From: Leucaena leucocephala
Taxonomy: Eukaryota > Streptophyta > Magnoliopsida > Fabales > Fabaceae
Direction: 5' to 3'
DNA length: 64,000 nt
Assembly (NCBI GenBank): GCA_037074615.1
Contig: CM073551.1
Coordinates: 13,887,750 to 13,951,749 of the forward strand
Each line of letters begins with the position of its first letter. Position 1 is the first letter of the stretch. Shown piece by piece: positions 11,366 to 21,215 of this stretch. A program made the position numbers and the translations under genes. The notes under the pieces were generated by a model that saw only the letters and a list, made by a program, of their open reading frames with translations, did not search any database and had not been told where the DNA came from.

Positions 11366-11492
11366 TATCAGTAATCCAAACTAACATAAAAGGACCCAAG
11401 AAAGTCTGGGTACCTAAATCTAAATAATTTTGTTTCAAGTTTGTCTTAAAGCATTAAAAACAACAGATGATACATTGACAGTGGATGCTCTA
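11366..11492 (+). pseudogene. SIRE-like Ty1-copia gag/protease boundary, left piece
   Basis: Plus-strand codons read 'TNIKGPKKVWVPKSK' (about 11380-11427), the conserved tail before the protease in SIRE/Maximus-type copia elements. They continue to the codons for 'YIDSGCS', where the active-site D-S-G of the protease is interrupted at 11492 by the gypsy element at 11494-20168. The reading resumes at 20169 with 'RHITG'. A TGA lies where the family has Trp just before YIDSG. Left of about 11365 the SIRE sequence is lost against the Athila-like element. Confidence 0.75.
11488..11492. repeat. Target-site duplication CTCTA (left)
   Basis: CTCTA at 11488-11492 matches CTCTA at 20169-20173 on the far side of the inserted gypsy element. 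One extra A separates it from the TG of the LTR. The duplicated bases are codons of the SIRE-like protease active site. Confidence 0.8.
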
Positions 11493-11493
11493 A

Positions 11494-14393
11494 TGTAATA
11501 CCCCAATTTTCAGGCCCAGAGACTCAGAAAGTGAGCATGAAATAGATAGACTATCAGACTCCTTTGAACAGAAGTCCTAAAAACATACAGAGGGTTTTTA
11601 GGGACTAAACTGCAAATAAGTCAAAGATCAAGGACTTATAGGTAAATAGTGAAAGTCCCTAAAGATATAGTGGCTATTTATGCAAGGAAAGGGGTTAAAT
11701 TACAAAAGAAAGAAAATGTAGGGACTTAGATGTAATTATGAAAAAGTTTAAGGCCAAAAAGAAAAGTAGACAAAAAGGTGGGGTCCTTAAGTGTAATTTT
11801 TGCCAAATAAAAAGGGATTTAATTAACAAGAAGAAAAGTTTCCTGGGGCTAAAGTATAATTAAAGAAAGTCAGGCCGGAAGTGGTTTGCACTGCCCGACA
11901 GCATTTCAGTCTCAAATTCTACCAGAAGGTAGGGCAGGGGACGCCGGGTAACCCAGCCTAATACCGGAATTTTTGAAGACTCCAGATAGCCAGAAATGGA
12001 CTGATCGTCCAAGACTTATAAAAATTCCTACCGGATATCCTAGATCTCAGATATAAGTGAGAAAATACAGGATGATGCGCCTTTATGGGGCGGATGTCAG
12101 GAAACTGACAGAATACCGATAGGAGGTCTGTAGAAAGATTTATTCACAAAATAGCAGATACAGACGGGAGTGTGAGGCCTCCGGGGATCCGGGTAGGAGA
12201 TTTATCGGTATTTTTAAAGGGGCTGAATGAGATCGAATCACCTCGGTCAGATGACCGTTATGACCCACAGGGATGCCTGAACACAGTAGGACACTGTATC
12301 TGGGAAAAGGAGCCGGTGTCCGGAAAGGTGTATAATCGGTAAATAATAATTAAAATATTTGGTGAACTGTGACAGAGGAAGATTCCTCGTAATGCGTGCC
12401 ATATAGTTAATGGACCCAGGAAGCCCAAAAAATGGCGCCATTAGAGTCCCAATAAGGCTCTTGGACTGATAGGTGGGCCAGTGTCCAGCAGAACCCCGGA
12501 AAAGTGCGAAATTACGAAAATGCCCCTGTGTTGTACAAAAAGGGCAGTAGATGAATGACGGGCATTCTGGTCATTCTGGACAGGCCCAGAGGTCAAGACA
12601 TGTCTAAATAAGGTTGACTAGAGCCAGTATAAGCTTTGACCAGGTCCAGAAAGGTGTGAAATGACGATTTTGCCCTTAGGGTTAAAATAGGACAAGATAG
12701 GGCACCAAGGGCATTTTGGTCATTTCGGAGGGGATCTGTAACTGAGTCTGGACCCAGTATTAAAAAGTTAATGATATAAAGGGTCTAGATACTAAATGTG
12801 AGGTCAGTAGACATAAAAAGGATCTTCAGAAACATCAGATTCAGAAAACGGCACGTTTTTCGAGGCGATGGACCGGGCCGGTGCCGGATTGGACCGGAAA
12901 GCTTCCAGAACCTCCAAATTTCGTCACATGAAGCATATGGGTGGTGAGGTGTCCCATGAGGTGTCCAGGGTGATGCAGTAAAAGGAAATTCCACGAAAAA
13001 CCAGGACCACAGGATCATAAGTCTTCCTAATTACAAGATTGCCATTGCTCAACACTATAAATACCCCCTAGCTCTTCATTTTCACGCCAAGAAGCATTCT
13101 TAGAGGTAGAAAGAAGTTCTTGAGAGAGAAAGTGTGAGGAAGAAAGAAGTAAGGAAGTTCTGGTGAAGTTGGAAGTAGTAGGGAAGTTCTGAAGCTCTGC
13201 TTTGAGGTAGTAACTAATCCTAGCTCTTATGTAATGTCTTGGTGATGTGTTGTTTTGTTTGGTTGGATTGTTGTCTTATATGTTATGCTTGAAGCTCTAT
13301 TCCAATGCTATGATCATATGTTATTGAATATGGAAGCATGCAGCATACTTATCTGTACACAATCACAAGAAGGCACCGTCACTCTGCATTACATATATTG
13401 TTATGATTGTTGCTACTGGGATTCTTTTGAATCTCATTCCCATACATAACATTTCAGGGGAGGTTCTGTCAAAATGAAATTTGGAAATTTTAAGAGACGC
13501 CGTTATGCTGCCGAAATTCTGGCAAGAAAGCAGGAACAGGGAAAGGAACTGATACGTACTGTGTACGTAGTGCTGTCTAAGGAGGCTGGAAGTGAGTGGA
13601 CCCAGCAGGTTCATCCAGTCTTTCCTGGGTACTACGTAGAATGGTAGTTCTCATGAGGGAATTACCGAATCGGTACAACATCGGTTACTTTCTAAAGAAG
13701 AATTGTAGCAGTTATGCTGCCAGATTTTAGACAGTGAAAAGATGTAATAGAAATTTGAGGGGATTGACCATACACTGATATACAACAGTTGATTTTCTAA
13801 TAATAATTGTTATCTGGCATGTATGACTAATATGTGATGGTTGTATGCATGTGTATGTGAAGATTGAATGCTGAAAATAGGTTCAGTGAACAGTAACTCG
13901 TGAGGACCTATGCATGTTTGATAAATCATTAAAAATAGTAAATGTTTGAATTAATGCACTAAATTTTTATGGTAAAAATTAGATATACTAAGATTTAATT
14001 TTATATATAGAATTCCCCATTTGGATGTCTGTACGAAAGGATATAAATTACCAAAGATGGAACCAGAATGCTGGATTCAGGAGAAAATCACTGGATGAAC
14101 AGTAACTTTGAAACGTTTACCCATTATGAATTGGTCAAGTAATGGTCAACCAATGATTTTTCCCTGAAATATAATTGATTTAGCTTCATGTAGCACTTTG
14201 AACCACTTCGTTTTGATTTTTCTAGAATTAGTTATGATTTTTTCAAAGTCAAGTCGCTCATCTGGAATTTGCCACAGTGAACAGTACCGAAAGAGTAGAA
14301 TTCCAGATTGATAGTTTGGACTTCTATAACCCTGAAAGTGGTTCCAAATGCTACTGAATGGTTCCTAAGATGTATAAAAATAAGGATGTGACA
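11494..14393 (+). mobile_element. 5' LTR of the non-autonomous gypsy element
   Basis: 2,900 bp, starting TGTAATACCCC and ending GGATGTGACA, equal in length to the 3' LTR with an offset of 5,775 bp. A TATAAATA box at 13056-13063 precedes a short leader rich in AAGAAG/GAGAGA. Small frames such as 12785-13018 and 13363-13614 recur in both LTRs only because the LTRs are copies; none resembles a protein. Confidence 0.95.
13056..13063 (+). promoter_or_regulatory. TATA box of the 5' LTR
   Basis: TATAAATA is followed by CCCCCTAG. It is conserved in the 3' LTR (18831-18838) and, in reverse, in the LTRs at 826-3876 and 21216-24821. Transcription would start shortly downstream, near the purine-rich leader. 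Confidence 0.6.
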
Positions 14394-14396
14394 TTT

Positions 14397-14408
14397 TGGT
14401 ATCAGAGC
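14397..14408 (+). other. Primer-binding site
   Basis: TGGTATCAGAGC, the initiator tRNA-Met type site, three bases after the LTR end at 14393. Confidence 0.9.
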
Positions 14409-14657
14409 AAAGGATTCTGGCTTAGGAAATGCTCTGAATAGATAAATTATAGAGATACCCTGATAAAGCTGTCATAATTAACACTAAGTTAGTGATCACG
14501 GGAAGCTGAGGTTGTGACGAGATAGGTCTTGTGTAACGACTAATATATATAGGAAAGTTAAAGGTTTAGAAAAGCCCAGTAAAGGTAAAGCTCTTAGATG
14601 AATAGGTAGTATGATATTAATATGTTCACTTTTCTTTTGAGATTGACGAGGAGCAAG

Positions 14658-15902
14658 ATGGTGAACACAAGACGAGGACGTAGAACTAGAGTGGAGGAGC
14701 CACACATAGAGGAAGCTGGTAACTCCAATGAGGTAGATCCTATGCAAGTCATCCTTGCTAGACTAGATCAGCAACAGAGAATGATGGAAGAAATAAGGGC
14801 GGAACAAGTTCGCCAAGATCAAGAACGAGATTCTACTATCGCTACGGCGGTTGCTGCTGCAGTTGCTAGCTTACAACAGTCTGAGAAGGAGGTAGTACCA
14901 GAAAATGATGTAGAACCCGAACCTCAGTCAAATCATGGGCAGATTGGAATGAATAGACATCAAGGGTCTATAGGAAATAACAATAGTCAAGAAAGTCTTC
15001 AAACATGGATGGAACGATTGCAGAAGTTTAATCCGCCTATGTTTGAAGGAACTTTTGACACTCAAGTAGCCGAGGATTGGGTTAGCCAGTTAGAGAAAAT
15101 CTTTAAGATTTTAGAATGTCCCACTGAAAGAAAGGCTCAGATGGCAGTTTACAAGCTAGAAAAGGAGGCCGATCGGTGGTGGAGGAACACAGAAGTAATT
15201 CTGCAATCAAGAAATATTCCACTCACATGGGAAGTATTTCTTGAGCAGTTCAACGAGAAATATTTTCCACAGTCAGTAAGGGATGAGCACGAAGCCGAAT
15301 TTTAAATATTAAGGCAAGGTGAGCAGGAATCCTTTGACGATTATCTTGCTAAGTTTATTCGTCTTTCACGATACTCCACGTACCTAAAATATAGGAATGA
15401 TGAAAGATGGACCACTGAGAAATTAACTCGTGGATTAAATTCTACACTGAAAGAGAAAGTTTTTCCTAGGCAGATACAAAGGTTTAATGAAGCAGTAGAG
15501 GTATGCAGGATCACAGAAAAGAATGTGCAATATCCAGAAAAGGGTGAGCCTGCTACATCAGTACCATTGAGAATGACGCCCCCAGGTTCCTCGAAAGGAA
15601 ACAGTAAGAAGAGAAATGGGCCAGTATATGAGTCAGAAGTTAATAAGAAACAGGGGAGTAGACCAGGTAGTGGGCCAAGAGAAGTTAGTAGGCAACCAAG
15701 GCCTAATGTATGTGGGAATTGTGGTCGAGACCATGGTACGAGGCCTTGTTTAGCAGGTCAAGGGTTATGCTATAGGTGTGGAAAGTCTGGACATTATGCT
15801 AGAGAGTGCCCACAGAACACAACAAGCGAAAGATATCCGACTCAGGGAAGAGTATATGCCTTGACTGGCAACGAGATAAGAAAGTCTCCTGCACCAAATT
15901 AA
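14658..15902 (+). pseudogene. Ty3-gypsy Gag (capsid and two zinc knuckles) with one internal stop
   Basis: Start chosen at the ATG of 'MVNTRRGRRTR' because it opens a basic N-terminus after a stop-free leader. A coiled-coil-like Glu/Gln-rich stretch covers residues ~20-85. The capsid (retrotransposon gag) region spans residues ~115-290, with 'FNPPMFEGTFD', 'RWWRNTEV' and 'FLEQFNEKYFP'. Near the C-terminus are two zinc knuckles: a degenerate CxxC...H...C ('CGNCGRDHGTRPC') and a canonical CX2CX4HX4C ('CYRCGKSGHYAREC'). An in-frame TAA at 15303-15305 sits where 'EF-ILRQGEQ' should be continuous; beyond it the same frame stays open for about 200 codons. Gag would package the element RNA. This copy would make only a truncated capsid unless the stop is read through. 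Confidence 0.9.
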
Positions 15903-17254
15903 GATACGAGTCAATATGTGTTCTGTTTCCATTAGCTAATAAGTCCTGTATATATTATCCAGTATGCACACTATTGAGCTATCCTGTACCTAGTATGTTG
16001 CCTTTATGTGGGAATGAATATGATATATTTTACTCAGATCATTCTATAAACTGTGAATACAGTACTCAGGGCCATTTCTATTGAAAGGAATGGTATAAAA
16101 AGGGAAGCAGATAACAATAAAGCATTTGTTTTCAGATCACTCTTTAGATAAGAGATAGATCTGATACAGAATGCTCGCAGCTAGAGCATAGTTTAATGGC
16201 TCGCAGTTAGAGCACAGATTAGAATAAGCTGAGATGAGAGGGAACTCCTGAGTAAGAGAGAAAATAAGTAAAGTCTGGGTAAATAATACTAGGCTATAAA
16301 AAATTTTAAAATTTTTATTGAGTTATCAACAGGTGGAAGCAATTAACCTTATAACTTAGTCTGTTGGTTTAAGATCTTCGGGAGGTATACAGTACAACAG
16401 AATCGCAGTTAGATTCTGGAGGGTCGCAGTTAGATCCTAGTATGGCTCCAGGGTCGCAGTCAGATCCTAAGAGGTTCAGAGTCGCAGTTAGATTCTGAAG
16501 AGGCTAACGGTTGATCACAGCTAGATCCCGAGGTCGCAGTTAGACCTAGCCTAAGATGAGCCATGAGATATGAGTACAATGTAGTATCTCTTTGGGAAGA
16601 TGAATGCCAAAGACAAAGTTAAGATAAGGAATCTTCACTAGTTGATAAACTCATCCAGAAAAATTAATACTTTTTCTCAAATCGCCTCTATTATATACAG
16701 ACTGAACTTAGCTTTCCCTTAAACTAAGACGGAGTCCAAGATCAAATATGAGTACTGATATTCAAAGGTTCATAGAAGAATTCCTGAAAAACAGAGAAGA
16801 GAATACTAAGGCCTAGAGCTATAAACAGAACAACCAAGCCCTAACTCAGTAACACGAAAGGTGCTAAGGCAAGAATAGTTTAACGATAGAAAAGCCGTAA
16901 GAAGGGATAAGAAAGAATGCGGTTGCCCGAAAAGTGTGGCATAGATGTATCTGGGTTATGATCTTGTATTAGGAGAAAGAAAGGTGATATTTCTCCTAAG
17001 CGATTAGCAAAGTATAAGAGGACTGAGGTAGACCCCAGAATTACATTAAAATTATGAAAGGAAAAATATGAGAGAAATGGACCCCACTTATAAGTCCGGT
17101 AAGTTGTCCATGAGTAGAAGTAGGTAAGTAGAAGATTGATGAATAGATGAATACCCCAAGCCTTAGACATAAACCAAGAAATGATATACCGAGAAGATAT
17201 ATCCAGAATAGTTGATGAAGGAACTAAGTAAATTTCGAGGACGAAATTTATTTT
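15903..17254 (+). other. Conserved non-coding block replacing pol
   Basis: About 1.35 kb after gag with no pol domain. It is recognisably similar to 32150-34330 of the gypsy array: shared phrases include 'tatgcacactattgagcta' and the stretch at 16320-16520 against 32900-33080. It contains a cluster of short repeats built on GTCGCAGTTAGATCCT (see 16400-16550). A 133-codon minus-strand frame at 16880-17281 is antisense to the ancestral pol end and runs into the LTR, so I treat it as chance. Confidence 0.7.
16170..16550 (+). repeat. Short repeats on a GTCGCAGTTAGATCCT theme
   Basis: Direct repeats 'ctcgcagctagagcat' and 'ctcgcagttagagcac' near 16175-16215 are followed by at least six copies of tcgcagttagatcct or close variants between 16400 and 16550. 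The units are imperfect and irregularly spaced. Similar but more decayed copies lie at 32990-33110 in the related element. Confidence 0.75.
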
Positions 17255-17268
17255 AAGGGGGGTAGAAA
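17255..17268 (+). other. Polypurine tract
   Basis: The tract AAGGGGGGTAGAAA directly precedes the 3' LTR start at 17269. It overlaps the remnant codons of the ancestral pol end. Confidence 0.8.
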
Positions 17269-20168
17269 TGTAATACCCCAATTTTCAGGCCCAGAGACTC
17301 AGAAAGTGAGTATGAAATAGATAGACTATCAGACTCCTTTGAACAGAAGTCCTAAAAACATACAGAGGGTTTTTAGGGACTAAACTGCAAATAAGTCAAA
17401 GATCAAGGACTTATAGGTAAATAGTGAAAGTCCCTAAAGATATAGTGGCTATTTATGCAAGGAAAGGGGTTAAATTACAAAAGAAAGAAAATGTAGGGAC
17501 TTAGATGTAATTATGAAAAAGTTTAAGGCCAAAAAGAAAAGTAGACAAAAAGGTGGGGTCCTTAAGTGTAATTTTTGCCAAATAAAAAGGGATTTAATTA
17601 ACAAGAAGAAAAGTTTCCTGGGGCTAAAGTATAATTAAAGAAAGTCAGGCCGGAAGTGGTTTGCACTGCCCGACAGCATTTCAGTCTCAAATTCTACCAG
17701 AAGGTAGGGCAGGGGACGCCGGGTAACCCAGCCTAATACCGGAATTTTTGAAGACTCCAGATAGCCAGAAATGGACTGATCGTCCAAAACTTATAAAAAT
17801 TCCTACCGGATATCCTAGATCTCAGATATAAGTGAGAAAATACAGGATGATGCGCCTTTATGGGGCGGATGTCAGGAAACTGACAGAATACCGATAGGAG
17901 GTCTGTAGAAAGATTTATTCACAAAATAGCAGATACAGACGGGAGTGTGAGGCCTCCGGGGATCCGGGTAGGAGATTTATCGGTATTTTTAAAGGGGCTG
18001 AATGAGATCGAATGACCTCGGTCAGATGACCGTTATGACCCACAGGGATGCTTGAACACAGTAGGACACTGTATCTGGGAAAAGGAGCCGGTGTCCGGAA
18101 AGGTGTATAATCGGTAAATAATAATTAAAATATTTGGTGAACTGTGACAGAGGAAGATTCCTCGTAATGCGTGCCATATAGTTAATGGACCCAGGAAGCC
18201 CAAAAAATGGCGCCATTAGAGTCCCAATAAGGCTCTTGGACTGATAGGTGGGCCAGTGTCCAGCAGAACCCCGGAAAAGTGCGAAATTACAAAAATGCCC
18301 CTGTGTTGTACAAAAAGGGCAGTAGATGAATGACGGGCATTCTGGTCATTCTGGACAGGCCCAGAGGTCAAGACATGTCTAAATAAGGTTGACTAGAGCC
18401 AGTATAAGCTTTGACCAGGTCCAGAAAGGTGTGAAATGACGATTTTGCCCTTAGGGTTAAAATAGGACAAGATAGGGCACCAAGGGCATTTTGGTCATTT
18501 CGGAGGGGATCTGTAACTGAGTCTGGACCCAGTATTAAAAAGTTAATGATATAAAGGGTCTAGATACTAAATGTGAGGTCAGTAGACATAAAAAGGATCT
18601 TCAGAAACATCAGATTCAGAAAACGGCACGTTTTTCGAGGCGATGGACCGGGCCGGTGCCGGATTGGACCGGAAAGCTTCCAGAACCTCCAAATTTCGTC
18701 ACATGAAGCATATGGGTGGTGAGGTGTCCCATGAGGTGTCCAGGGTGATGCAGTAAAAGGAAATTCCACGAAAAACCAGGACCACAGGATCATAAGTCTT
18801 CCTAATTACAAGATTGCCATTGCTCAACACTATAAATACCCCCTAGCTCTTCATTTTCACGCCAATAAGCATTCTTAGAGGTAGAAAGAAGTTCTTGAGA
18901 GAGAAAGTGTGAGGAAGAAAGAAGTAAGGAAGTTCTGGTGAAGTTGGAAGTAGTAGGGAAGTTCTGAAGCTCTGCTTTGAGGTAGTAACTAATCCTAGCT
19001 CTTATGTAATGTCTTGGTGATGTGTTGTTTTGTTTGGTTGGATTGTTGTCTTATATGTTATGCTTGAAGCTCTATTCCAATGCTATGATCATATGTTATT
19101 GAATATGGAAGCATGCAGCATACTTATCTGTACACAATCACAAGAAGGCACCGTCACTCTGCATTACATATATTGTTATGATTGTTGCTACTGGGATTCT
19201 TTTGAATCTCATTCCCATACATAACATTTCAGGGGAGGTTCTGTCAAAATGAAATTTGGAAATTTTAAGAGACGCCGTTATGCTGCCGAAATTCCGGCAA
19301 GAAAGCAGGAACAGGGAAAGGAACTGATACGTACTGTGTACGTAGTGCTGTCTAAGGAGGCTGGAAGTGAGTGGACCCAGCAGGTTCATCCAGTCTTTCC
19401 TGGGTACTACGTAGAATGGTAGTTCTCATGAGGGAATTACCGAATCGGTACAACATCGGTTACTTTCTAAAGAAGAATTGTAGCAGTTATGCTGCCGGAT
19501 TTTAGACAGTGAAAAGATGTAATAGAAATTTGAGGGGATTGACCATACACTGATATACAACAGTTGATTTTCTAATAATAATTGTTATCTGGCATGTATG
19601 ACTAATATGTGATGGTTGTATGCATGTGTATGTGAAGATTGAATGCTGAAAATAGGTTCAGTGAACAGTAACTCGTGAGGACCTATGCATGTTTGATAAA
19701 TCATTAAAAATAGTAAATGTTTGAATTAATGCACTAAATTTTTATGGTAAAAATTAGATATACTAAGATTTAATTTTATATATAGAATGCCCCATTTGGA
19801 TGTCTGTACGAAAGGATATAAATTACCAAAGATGGAACCAGAATGCTGGATTCAGGAGAAAATCACTGGATGAACAGTAACTTTGAAACGTTTACCCACG
19901 ATGAATTGGTCAAGTAATGGTCAACCAATGATTTTTACCTGAAATATAATTGAGTTAGCTTCATGTAGCACTTTGAACCACTTAGTTTTGATTTTTCTAG
20001 AATTAGTTATGATTTTTTCAAAGTCAAGTCGCTCATCTGGAATTTGCCATAGTGAACAGTACCGAAAGAGTAGAATTCCAGATTGATAGTTTGGACTTCT
20101 ATAACCCTGAAAGTGGTTCCAAATGCTACTGAATGATTCCTAAGATGTATAAAAATAAGGATGTGACA
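17269..20168 (+). mobile_element. 3' LTR of the non-autonomous gypsy element
   Basis: 2,900 bp, nearly identical to 11494-14393. By eye about half of the roughly 16 differences fall in its last 400 bp (19780-20150). TATAAATA at 18831-18838. It ends GTGACA and is followed by the CTCTA duplication. Confidence 0.95.
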
Positions 20169-21215
20169 CTCTAGACATATAACTGGATATATAGAAAAGT
20201 TTCTCAAGCTTTATCGTAAAGAAAAAGGCAAAATAAGTTTCAGAGGAAACCAATCCAGAAAGGTTGCTGGAATTGGAGAAGTGGAAAGCAAAGAAGGGGT
20301 GAAAGTAGAAGATGTGTACTACGTGGAAGGATTATTCTACAACCTCTTAAGTGTAAGTCAACTGAGGACAAAGACAATTGGATCATTTTTAAGTTAGAAG
20401 AATGTGAGATAGTAAGCAAGAAAGACCTCCTAATCAACAAAGAAAGCTTGAAAGCAAAACTTCGTGCTTTAAGGGATGGTAACTTTTATACTATCTCTAT
20501 TAATTCTGATTTACTTGAAAATTGTTTTCTTAATAAATAAAAAGAAAGTTGGTTATGACACAAGAGATTAGCTCATGTGAACATGCATCAGGTTTTAAAA
20601 TTGGTTAAAAAGGATTTAGTAATTGGTCTAGCTAAAGTTAAATATAAAATTGATATTGTCTGTGATACTTGTCAAAAGGGAAAACAAGTAAAGTCTTCTT
20701 TTAAATCAAAGAAAGAAGTTTCAACTGAAAGACCACTCCAATTAATTCAAATGGATTTAGTCGGTCTATCAAGAGTCAAAAGTTTTGGAGAAAACGTATA
20801 TGCTTTGATGATAGTTGATGACTACTCAAGATTTACTTGGACTTTATATCTTTCCTCTAAAGATAAAATTTTTAATGCGTTTGTTGTGTTTGCCAAAAAG
20901 GTAAAAAATGAGAAAGGTATGTCTATTGTGTCTATTAGGACTAATCACGGAGGAGAATTTGAAAACACTGAGTTTGCTAAATTATGTGACAACTATAGAA
21001 TTGATCACAACTTCTCTGCACTAAGAACGCCACACCAAAATAGAGTTGTTGAAAGAAAGAACAGAGTTCTCACAAACATGGCTAGAGCAATGCTCAATGA
21101 CAAGGGTATCTCACAAGTGTTATGGGCAGAGGCTATGAACACATCATGTTATACCTGCAACCGAGCCTACATCAGACCAATACTCAACAAGATACCATAT
21201 GAGCTCTACAAATAA
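20169..21215 (+). pseudogene. SIRE-like Ty1-copia protease end, GAG-pre-integrase and integrase
   Basis: Continues the reading broken at 11492. 'RHITG' is followed by the protease tail, 'VYYVEGLFYNLLSVSQL', the GAG-pre-integrase zinc region ('HKRLAHVNMHQ', 'CDTCQKGKQ') and the integrase core in the frame 20577-21215 ('QMDLVGL', 'IVDDYSRFTWTLYL', 'RTNHGGEFEN', 'VVERKNRVLTNMARAM'). The second catalytic Asp is replaced by Asn (family: RSDHGGEFEN). A TGA replaces Trp just before 'HKRLAHV'. The frame is cut at 21215 by the TSD of the solo LTR. Non-functional. Confidence 0.88.
21211..21215. repeat. Target-site duplication AATAA (left)
   Basis: AATAA flanks the solo LTR on both sides, 21211-21215 and 24822-24826. 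It proves insertion by a retroelement integrase into the SIRE-like integrase gene. Confidence 0.85.

Larger units (their letters stand above)
11494..20168 (+). mobile_element. Complete non-autonomous Tekay-like Ty3-gypsy element (8.7 kb)
   Basis: It is bounded by two 2,900-bp LTRs with TG...CA ends and flanked by CTCTA duplications. Order: LTR, PBS, gag, about 1.37 kb of non-coding sequence, polypurine tract, LTR. Protease, RT, RNase H and integrase are absent. Just before the LTR the codons for 'NFEDEIYFKGG' remain, matching the extreme end of Tekay/Del polyproteins, so the element looks like an autonomous chromovirus-related element whose pol was replaced. It must have used enzymes from a relative. 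The LTRs differ at roughly 16 sites by eye, implying a fairly recent insertion. Confidence 0.9.

Noticed and set aside
12785..13614. Small minus-strand ORFs duplicated at 18560-19389
   Set aside because: They are duplicated only because both LTRs are copies; no protein similarity, and they overlap promoter and leader sequence.
16880..17281. 133-codon minus-strand ORF with hydrophobic residues
   Set aside because: It is antisense to the ancestral pol end and runs through the purine tract into the LTR; its composition reflects A/G-rich sense DNA.
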